Shown here: positions 7,901-12,070 of the stretch, in pieces | How the letters are laid out: each line of letters opens with the position of its first letter | Position numbering within the stretch: position 1 is the first letter of the stretch | DNA from: Methanocrinis alkalitolerans | GTDB taxonomy: Archaea; Halobacteriota; Methanosarcinia; Methanotrichales; Methanotrichaceae | DNA length: 12,070 bases | Assembly: GCF_029167205.1 (NCBI RefSeq) | Contig: NZ_JARFPL010000054.1 | Coordinates: 1 to 12,070 of the forward strand | Reading direction: 5' to 3' | Notes under the pieces: model-generated | Told to the model about the DNA's origin: nothing | The model's input: the letters and a program-made list of their open reading frames with translations, nothing else | Database searches by the model: none | Position numbers and translations under genes: made by a program

Positions 7901-8504
7901 GGGCCTCGAGGGAAGGATAAAACAGTTCGACGACCGGCTCGCCGATCTGAACAACCGTCTTGAAAGGAGGAGGGCGGAGCTGGAAAAGGAGCTTCACTGC
8001 ACCATCTCTGATCTTCACCGACTGGGATCTGCCTGGGTGATTCCCCATCCCGAGAGGAACGATCCCGGAATTGCGCCGATGGTCCGTGATGAGGAGATCG
8101 AACGGACCGCCGTCGATGCGGTCATCGCCCGCGAGGAGGCACGGGGCTGGAAGATTGAGAGCGTCGAGAGCGAGAACCGGGGTTTTGATCTGATCTCCCG
8201 GAGGCTACATCCCGAAGATCCGAAGACGGCGTTGGAGGTCCGGTTCATCGAGGTGAAGGGGAGGGCGACGGTGGGCGAGGTCGCCCTGACCGAGAACGAG
8301 TACAAGACCGCGGCCCGTTTGAAGAATGACTACTGGCTCTATGCGGTCTTCAACTGCGCCAGCAAGCCCGAGGTGAAGCCGATCCGTAATCCCGCCAGGC
8401 TCGGCTGGGCGCCGGTGGTGAAGGTGGAGCATTACAGACTGGGGGCAGAGGTAATACTTTCTGCCGATGAGGCAGTTTCTCGGGAAGATGTGGAAATCAA
8501 ATAG
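4902..8504 (+). CDS. SNF2-type helicase with C-terminal DUF3883 domain (defence-island type)
   Basis: The open frame gives up to 1200 residues. Numbering from ATG 4902, helicase core motifs are Walker A DDPGAGKT (172-179), DEAH box (273-276), TATPHKGD (307-314), motif V ATEAAGEGINLQ (599-610) and motif VI RLEQRMGRIHRYGQ (626-639): an ATP-dependent superfamily 2 DNA translocase of the SNF2/RapA-like group. A charged helical region (about 980-1040) precedes a DUF3883 domain (about 1075-1170) with GFDLIS (D1096) and IEVKGR (E1117, K1119), an arrangement like PD-(D/E)XK nucleases. This long helicase-DUF3883 family is known from defence islands, often near DUF1156 methylases. The true start is doubtful: family resemblance begins only near VEGPTFPEP (about residue 57), and a strong AAGGAGGG at 5015-5022 lies inside the frame with no in-frame ATG, GTG or TTG at proper spacing; CTG 5031 is the best spaced. 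It is probably the first gene of an operon with the next two. Confidence 0.92.
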   Translation: MFCVLSQSFGPFEKICEFVLESFISGWTVIEDRQANAVRRVTELRNESADLGPNTIVEGPTFPEPIEISMTVSMGESVKIIGKGLRTGRFYDPVLSPEQLKTLRNIGSEMESFDGDAFNFRLGVEALRLGMAHEYDPFFSLSIARVDPLPHQLEAVYDYFLKLPRIRFLLADDPGAGKTIMAGLLVKELKIRGLIRRILIVTPANLTFQWQREMREKFGERFEVIRGVVLRANYGTNPWQERDQVITSMPWVARIEDAKESLLHSHWDLVIVDEAHKMSAYSSEKKTLAYQLGEALSEMTDHYLLMTATPHKGDPQNFCLFLRLLDEDVYGDVKSLEEAMRHHEAPFYLRRVKEAMVTFPDPDTGEAKTLFTKRDVRTIEFEIDSYELDFYDELTGYVEDQSIKAAEDDSARGRALGFTMAMLQRRFASSIYAVRRSLERMRDRREKILADPDGYRKKLVLKGVPENFDDLTEEEQQRIIEDQEEAVASFNPADLKAEIQELVRLIDQARALEEREIETKLAKLREVITQEGIFSDPKMKLLIFTEHKDTLDYLVEKLRGWKLSVTQIHGGMKVGGRDEPGTRLSAEREFREDCQVMVATEAAGEGINLQYCWFMINYDIPWNPVRLEQRMGRIHRYGQEKDCLIFNFVAINTREGRVLQKLFERIEKIEMDLDPDHTGKVFNVLGDALPSNQLEKMLREMYAHNLTEDVIKSRIVEQVDSAHLKKITDSTLENSLAKKELNLSAIVGKRVEAKERRLVPEVVEDFFVQAAPLAGMRPKEARSNRHIYQIGKVSRSLRAVGDCLESESRCGPLGSEYKRIVFDKDLLQEDATLEWVTPGHPLFECVRIYSIDCVEDDLRRGAVFFDLHRERPARLDVYSAALKDGLGATLNRRLFVVETGLDGQMSVRQPTLFLDLAPAPSGTKVPKVPDGKELPGWEVVERYLYEAALQPFREEASSQRSKEVEAVLHHAEISLNTIIDRVQCQFADLHQKRESGSKEQGLEGRIKQFDDRLADLNNRLERRRAELEKELHCTISDLHRLGSAWVIPHPERNDPGIAPMVRDEEIERTAVDAVIAREEARGWKIESVESENRGFDLISRRLHPEDPKTALEVRFIEVKGRATVGEVALTENEYKTAARLKNDYWLYAVFNCASKPEVKPIRNPARLGWAPVVKVEHYRLGAEVILSADEAVSREDVEIK
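4964..5022 (+). promoter_or_regulatory. Candidate promoter and ribosome binding site of the helicase operon
   Basis: AAGTTTTATC near 4964-4973 resembles an archaeal TATA box and would place the transcript start near 4995-5003. AAGGAGGG at 5015-5022 is the strongest ribosome-binding-like sequence of the window. If both are real, translation begins near 5031-5038 and not at the ATG at 4902. The in-frame codon at the right distance is CTG 5031; ATG 5038 is out of frame with the helicase. The TATA assignment is weak; the ribosome-binding sequence is clear. Confidence 0.35.
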
Positions 8505-8531
8505 CCGTCAAAAGAATATCGGAGGTCATCC

Positions 8532-9842
8532 ATGTCTCATAAGCAAGAGATAAGAGATCCTATATACAATTTCATCCGACTCGGTGCAGAAGAGCGTAAG
8601 GTCTTGGACTCGGTCCCATTTCAAAGACTTCGCCATATTCATCAGTTGGCTCTCACCTCCTTTTTATACCCGGGAGCTACTCATAAGCGATTTGAACACT
8701 CATTGGGCGTCATGGAACTTGCGGGGCGGGTCTATGATGTAGTAACTGATCCAGATAATTTGATAGATAGATCTGTCCGGAAGTTGGTACCTCGAAAAGG
8801 CGATTACAAATATGAGTATTGGAGACTGGTTTTGCGGATGGCGGCTCTTTGCCACGATCTGGGTCATTTGCCATTTTCGCATGCTGCAGAGAAAGAGTTG
8901 CTACCAGATGGTTGGAATCACGAACGCCTGACTCTAAAGATCATTAGAAGCGAAGAAATGAAACCAATATGGGATGATATAAAAGTTAACCCGGAAGATG
9001 TGGCAATGTTGGCAGTAGGGCCTGAAAATTACAAGGGAAAAGAGTACTCTGATTTGGAAGCGATACTATCTGAGATAATTGTGGGCGATGCATTTGGCGT
9101 TGATCGCATGGATTACCTCTTGAGGGATTCACACCATATAGGTGTGGCATATGGGAGGTTTGATCATTACAGGTTGATCGACTCTCTTAGAATTCTGCCA
9201 CGCGGTGATGATTCCCAAGAACCTGGACTTGGTGTGGACGAAGGTGGATTGCACTCAGCAGAGGCTTTAATTCTGGCCAGATATTTCATGTTCACCCAAG
9301 TGTACTGTCATCATGTCAGAAGGATCTACGATATACATCTTAAGGATTTTCTTATGAAGTGGCTCCCGAAAGGACATTTCTCCACCGAACTCGATGAGCA
9401 TTTAGCAATGACAGATAACGAGATTAATGTTGCCCTGCTAAGGTCTGCCAATGACGCAAAGCTTCCAGGACATGATGCAGCAAAGCGTATCGTCAGAAGA
9501 AATCATTTCAGGCTATTGTATCAGAGGAATCCTTCCGATCTGAAGAAGAACCAAGAGGCTTGCAGAGCGGTTTATGAGGCCGTGAGCGATAGCTTTGGTG
9601 AAGACGATGTGCGGTTCGACTCCTACCGACAAACGGGAGGAGGACTGGACTTTCCAGTATTGGGCAGAGACGGTCGTATAGCGTCTTCTTTATACATGTC
9701 TGAAACTTTGGCTAGGGTTCCGGTGGTTGCTGAAGAGTACGTTTTTATAAGTCCAGAGATAAGAGAAGATGCTAAGCGCTGGCTGGAAAAGAATAGGGAA
9801 AGTATAATCGCTTCATCTAGGGAGGAGGATGAGGAGTCATGA
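8532..9842 (+). CDS. HD-domain phosphohydrolase, dNTPase-like (COG1078 type)
   Basis: The gene encodes 436 residues from ATG 8532, with GGAGGT at 8521-8526 and a 27-base gap after the helicase gene. The N-terminal motif EIRDPIYNFIRL...FQRLRHIHQL and the metal-binding residues H56 (RFEHSLGVMEL), H108-D109 (ALCHDLGHLPFSHAAE) and D191 (VDRMDYLLRDSHHIGVAYG) are all present. This is the pattern of COG1078 HD proteins, related to dGTP triphosphohydrolases and SAMHD1. The expected chemistry is metal-dependent hydrolysis of a (deoxy)nucleotide; the actual substrate cannot be read from sequence. Length is normal for the family, and no membrane segment or signal is seen. Codon use is clearly AT-richer than in the helicase gene, suggesting a separate origin. 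The stop overlaps the next start (ATGA), so the two products are probably made together. Confidence 0.88.
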   Translation: MSHKQEIRDPIYNFIRLGAEERKVLDSVPFQRLRHIHQLALTSFLYPGATHKRFEHSLGVMELAGRVYDVVTDPDNLIDRSVRKLVPRKGDYKYEYWRLVLRMAALCHDLGHLPFSHAAEKELLPDGWNHERLTLKIIRSEEMKPIWDDIKVNPEDVAMLAVGPENYKGKEYSDLEAILSEIIVGDAFGVDRMDYLLRDSHHIGVAYGRFDHYRLIDSLRILPRGDDSQEPGLGVDEGGLHSAEALILARYFMFTQVYCHHVRRIYDIHLKDFLMKWLPKGHFSTELDEHLAMTDNEINVALLRSANDAKLPGHDAAKRIVRRNHFRLLYQRNPSDLKKNQEACRAVYEAVSDSFGEDDVRFDSYRQTGGGLDFPVLGRDGRIASSLYMSETLARVPVVAEEYVFISPEIREDAKRWLEKNRESIIASSREEDEES

Positions 9843-10387
9843 AGAGGCTGCAAAGGGATGCTGTGTTGTTATCGTTGCTGGAAAAGATGCAGGCACATGG
9901 AAGTTGGTGTGGTGAGACCCATCTCCAGAAGGCGACCTACTTTCTCCAAGAGTTGATGGAGGTTCCCCTGGGGTTTGATTTCATACTTTACAAGCATGGC
10001 CCATTCTCATTTGATATGAGAGATGAAATAACGGCCATGAGAGGAGATTTCCTGATCAAGTATAAGCCTCAGCCTTATCCATACGGGCCCAGCTTGGTCC
10101 AGGATACGGGAAGTGATCAGCTTAAGGAGAGGTTCTCCAGAACGATCCAGCAGTACTCCAAAAAAGTGGACTTCGTGGCGGATACCTTAGGGAACAAAGG
10201 TGTTTCCGAATTGGAGCGTCTAGGGACGGCCCTTTATTTTACAAGGCGCCAAAATGTCGATTACGAGCCGTTGGATCTTCAGATACATAAGCTAAAACCG
10301 CATATCTCTCCAGAGGAGGCACAAGAAGCCCTGCAAGAAGTGTCAGAGATCTTGAAGATGGCCAAGAAGGCAAAATTGGTCCAGTGA
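9839..10387 (+). CDS. YwgA / DUF4065 (Panacea)-like small protein
   Basis: The gene encodes 182 residues and starts at ATG 9839, overlapping the HD gene stop by four bases. The N-terminal half (about 5-65) has the pattern L..LL.....GS.CGETHLQKATYFLQEL followed by FILYKHGPFSFDMRDEI. This resembles the LQK(L/A)xY(F/L)...(Y/W)xxGPxS pattern of YwgA-like proteins and of the DUF4065/Panacea (SocA-like) domain, which occurs in antitoxin and defence contexts. The C-terminal half is helical and charged, ending KMAKKAKLVQ. There is no signal or membrane segment. My recollection, not checked here, is that Bacillus ywfO (an HD protein) and ywgA are also neighbours, which would make the pair conserved across domains. 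A role as partner, adaptor or regulator of the HD enzyme is inferred from the overlap; the biochemical function is unknown. Confidence 0.65.
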   Translation: MKRLQRDAVLLSLLEKMQAHGSWCGETHLQKATYFLQELMEVPLGFDFILYKHGPFSFDMRDEITAMRGDFLIKYKPQPYPYGPSLVQDTGSDQLKERFSRTIQQYSKKVDFVADTLGNKGVSELERLGTALYFTRRQNVDYEPLDLQIHKLKPHISPEEAQEALQEVSEILKMAKKAKLVQ

Positions 10388-10444
10388 AATGAATTCGACT
10401 AACTCTAAACTAATTGCCGATTGCCTTTTCCAGGCCATCCCTTT

Positions 10445-10597
10445 TCAGCGATGTCTGGCGAACCGTGCCTGAAGCTCATTGTAATCAGGAACGAGCAGCC
10501 GAATAATATGTTCCTGGATTAGCTTCCTGTGCCTTGTTATCAAGTACGACTTCAATCGCTTGCATCCACTGCCGCTAATTGCTGGATTTTGGATCAT
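10445..10597 (-). CDS. Possible small basic protein (50 residues)
   Basis: A minus-strand frame opens at ATG 10597 (GTG 10600 directly before it) and stops at TGA 10447-10445. The product would be MIQNPAISGSGCKRLKSYLI followed by a helical, Arg/His-rich half with IIRLLVPDYNELQARFARH. It is basic, predicted alpha-helical, and has no membrane segment. Codons in the second half look protein-like, but there is no good ribosome binding site, and other minus-strand frames here also contain short open stretches. It could be a real small gene divergent from the methylase, the 3' remnant of a larger gene, or chance. No family is recognised. Confidence 0.25.
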   Translation of the reverse strand: MIQNPAISGSGCKRLKSYLITRHRKLIQEHIIRLLVPDYNELQARFARHR

Positions 10598-10635
10598 CAC
10601 ATATTTTACCGATCATGTCGCTATCAGCAAAAACA

Positions 10636-10685
10636 CGTCGATAGTCTATCAACGCGTCGATAGAATTTGCGTTACGAGTCTATAG
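10636..10685. repeat. Clustered GATAG/CTATC boxes upstream of the methylase (possible operator)
   Basis: CGTCGATAG occurs twice as a direct repeat at 10636-10644 and 10655-10663, exactly 19 bases apart, about two helical turns. The first copy is followed by CTATC to give an inverted repeat GATAG-T-CTATC (10640-10650). GTCTAT recurs at 10644-10649 and 10678-10683, and CTATC also at 10621-10625. A separate inverted repeat AACGC (10651-10655) / GCGTT (10669-10673) brackets the second box. The cluster lies 22-71 bases before the methylase ATG, where a repressor or activator would act. Binding by any protein is inference. Confidence 0.45.
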
Positions 10686-10706
10686 AAACCAGAAGGTGAC
10701 CCAAGA

Positions 10707-12070
10707 ATGATCCCTTACCCCAAGCGACTGATCGAGGTGGACCTGCCGATAAAGAGGATCAGCGAGCACGCCCGGCGGGAGAAGTCGATCCGGCACGGCC
10801 ACATATCGACGCTCCACATCTGGTGGGCGCGCCGACCTCTCGCGGCCTGCAGGGCCGTGGTCTGCGCCTCCCTCTGGCCCGATCCCGCCGATCCCCTCTG
10901 CCCGCCGGAGTTTCGAGAAGCGGCCGCATCGACGATGCGCCGGTTTGACGAGGTCAGCCGCGATCCAGTGGGCGGGGACCCAAGAGACCTCGCCGACCCC
11001 GATCAGCTCCAGAGGGCTCTCCTCGACTTCATCGCCGAGTTCGCCAACTGGGACCGCTCGACCGACCAGGCTTACCTGGACGCCGCTCGCTCCCTCACCC
11101 GATCCGCCCACGAGGCCCTGGGGGGCCTCCCCGGGACGCGGCCTCTCGTCGTCGACCCCTTCGCCGGAGGCGGCGCGATCCCCCTGGAGGCGCTGCGGGT
11201 CGGGGCCGACGCCTTCGCCTCAGACCTCAACCCCGTCGCCGTCCTCCTCAACAAAGTCGTATTGGAGTACATCCCGAGGTACGGCCAGACCCTGGCCGAC
11301 GAGGTCCGCCGGTGGGGGGGCTGGATCAAGGAGGAGGCAGAAAAGGAATTGGCCGAGTTCTACCCCACCGACCCTGACGGCGCCGTTCCCATCGCCTACC
11401 TTTGGGCGAGGACGGTCACCTGCGAGGGGCCGGGCTGCGGCGCCGAGGTCCCCCTGATCCGCTCCCTCTGGCTCGCGAAGAAGCAGAACCGCTCCGTCGC
11501 CCTTCGGATGGTCCCGCGGATGGACGAGCGGAGGGTGGAGTTTGAGATCCTGGAGGACGTCAAGGCGTGGGAGGTCGGCGAGGGGACGGTCCGCCGGGGC
11601 TCGGCCACCTGCCCTGTCTGCGGCTACACCACCCCGGTCGCCTCGGTCCGAAAGCAGCTGAAGGCCCGCCGGGGCGGTACAGAAGATGCTAGATTATTTT
11701 GCGTTGTCATTACCAGGCCAGGACATAAAGGAAGGATCTTCCGATTGCCAACAGATGTGGATCTGGATGTGGCAAAAAGAGCGTCTATGGAATTGATGCG
11801 CAAGAAGTCAACGAACAATGGTCCCCTATCTCTAGTGCCAGATGAAATGGTGAATCCAAATCCGCATGCTATAAATCGCCTACCTATGTATGGCATGATC
11901 AGATGGGGAGATGTATTTAGCCCACGCCAGGCTTTAACATTAAGCCCACATTCCGCACCTTCAGTTCAGCCCGTAGTAATTTTCGCATTCTGGCCCCAAC
12001 AGCCTCAGAATGACAATCTGCGATTCGCTAAGATGCACGATGACTTTGACAATTTTTCCTCGATCAACTA
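10707..12070 (+). CDS. DUF1156-type DNA methyltransferase (partial at right edge)
   Basis: The frame is open from ATG 10707 (GGTGA seven bases upstream) to the window end, giving 454 codons without a stop. The N-terminus carries the DUF1156 signature (RLIEVDLPIK, HARREKSIRHGHISTLHIWW, RRPLAACRA; residues 5-50). AdoMet-binding motif I is DPFAGGG (150-156), with SDLNPVAVLLNK (172-183) after it. Cysteines C239, C244, C302 and C305 form a probable zinc ribbon. GPLSLVPDE and YGM(I)RWGDVFSPRQ are typical of the middle of the family. The expected activity is DNA adenine methylation, marking host DNA; the catalytic (D/N)PPY motif, usually further downstream, is not reached. Composition changes sharply at about 11,680 (codon 325), from about 80% GC at its richest to about 45-50%. 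After SPRQALTL (about 11,940) the family pattern is lost, so a frameshift near the right edge is possible. Confidence 0.88.
   Translation, partial: MIPYPKRLIEVDLPIKRISEHARREKSIRHGHISTLHIWWARRPLAACRAVVCASLWPDPADPLCPPEFREAAASTMRRFDEVSRDPVGGDPRDLADPDQLQRALLDFIAEFANWDRSTDQAYLDAARSLTRSAHEALGGLPGTRPLVVDPFAGGGAIPLEALRVGADAFASDLNPVAVLLNKVVLEYIPRYGQTLADEVRRWGGWIKEEAEKELAEFYPTDPDGAVPIAYLWARTVTCEGPGCGAEVPLIRSLWLAKKQNRSVALRMVPRMDERRVEFEILEDVKAWEVGEGTVRRGSATCPVCGYTTPVASVRKQLKARRGGTEDARLFCVVITRPGHKGRIFRLPTDVDLDVAKRASMELMRKKSTNNGPLSLVPDEMVNPNPHAINRLPMYGMIRWGDVFSPRQALTLSPHSAPSVQPVVIFAFWPQQPQNDNLRFAKMHDDFDNFSSIN

Larger units (their letters stand above)
10388..10706. other. Intergenic region between YwgA-like gene and methylase gene
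   Basis: This 319-base gap is AT-richer than the methylase start that follows. It contains a possible 50-codon minus-strand ORF (10445-10597), an A/T-rich TATA-like stretch (about 10599-10608), a cluster of GATAG/CTATC boxes (10621-10685) and a methylase ribosome binding site (GGTGA at 10695-10699). Its length suggests that the methylase has its own promoter and is not part of the helicase-HD-YwgA transcript. No tRNA-like or strong terminator structure is seen. Confidence 0.5.

Noticed and set aside
7380..8048. 222-codon minus-strand open frame
   Set aside because: Antisense to the helicase C-terminal region; no independent coding evidence.
10621..10685. CRISPR-like short repeats
   Set aside because: Only two exact 9-base copies at a 19-base period with no regular long repeats or unique spacers; an operator-like arrangement is more likely.
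10945..11457. 170-codon plus-strand open frame within the methylase
   Set aside because: Ser/Thr/Pro/Arg-rich product from an alternative frame of a very GC-rich gene; the methylase frame has the DUF1156 and AdoMet motifs.

Overview
The window looks archaeal, most likely from a GC-rich methanogen close to Methanothrix/Methanosaeta. That assignment is an inference. It rests on TATA-like boxes (TTTAATAA, TATAAATT) with short leaders, GGAGG-type ribosome binding sites, heavy AGG/GAG/CTC/GCC codon use, a run of secreted proteins without lipobox or sortase signals, and a KY-type transglutaminase-like protein. I see no rRNA, tRNA, CRISPR array, integrase or complete insertion sequence.

Left part (1-3878). 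An AT-rich stretch with palindromes (1-290) is followed by a leftward gene for a small secreted protein (291-983). A divergent promoter region (984-1182) separates it from a rightward two-gene unit: a secreted protein made of two diverged copies of one domain (1183-2223), then a secreted transglutaminase-like protein of the kyphoscoliosis-peptidase (KY) type with three C-terminal beta repeats (2250-3878). These look like cell-surface genes unrelated to the right half.

Middle (3879-4866). Two gene remnants lie here: the 3' end of an RDD-family membrane protein gene on the minus strand, and what looks like the 3' end of an SGNH/GDSL-hydrolase-like gene on the plus strand. Both lack their 5' halves and meet near 4090-4100, as expected if one deletion removed the shared upstream region of a divergent pair. 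A leftward gene for a small charged, probably coiled-coil protein of unknown function follows (4309-4866).

Right part (about 4900-12070) resembles a defence or restriction-modification-like island. A 1200-residue SNF2-type helicase with a C-terminal DUF3883 (nuclease-like) domain is followed after 27 bases by an HD-domain phosphohydrolase of the dNTPase-like COG1078 type. That gene overlaps by ATGA a small gene for a YwgA/DUF4065 (Panacea)-like protein. After a 319-base gap holding repeated GATAG/CTATC boxes and a possible small minus-strand ORF comes a DUF1156-type DNA methyltransferase gene that runs off the right edge. The likely logic is that the methylase marks self DNA, the helicase/DUF3883 protein acts on unmarked DNA, and the HD/YwgA-like pair is an accessory effector or regulator. 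Only the family identities are supported directly; the mechanism is inferred.

The island is compositionally mosaic. The helicase gene is moderately GC-rich, the HD and YwgA-like genes are clearly AT-richer, the first 970 bases of the methylase gene are very GC-rich, and the methylase switches abruptly to AT-rich codons near base 11,680 while staying in frame and in family. This suggests repeated recombination between divergent alleles.
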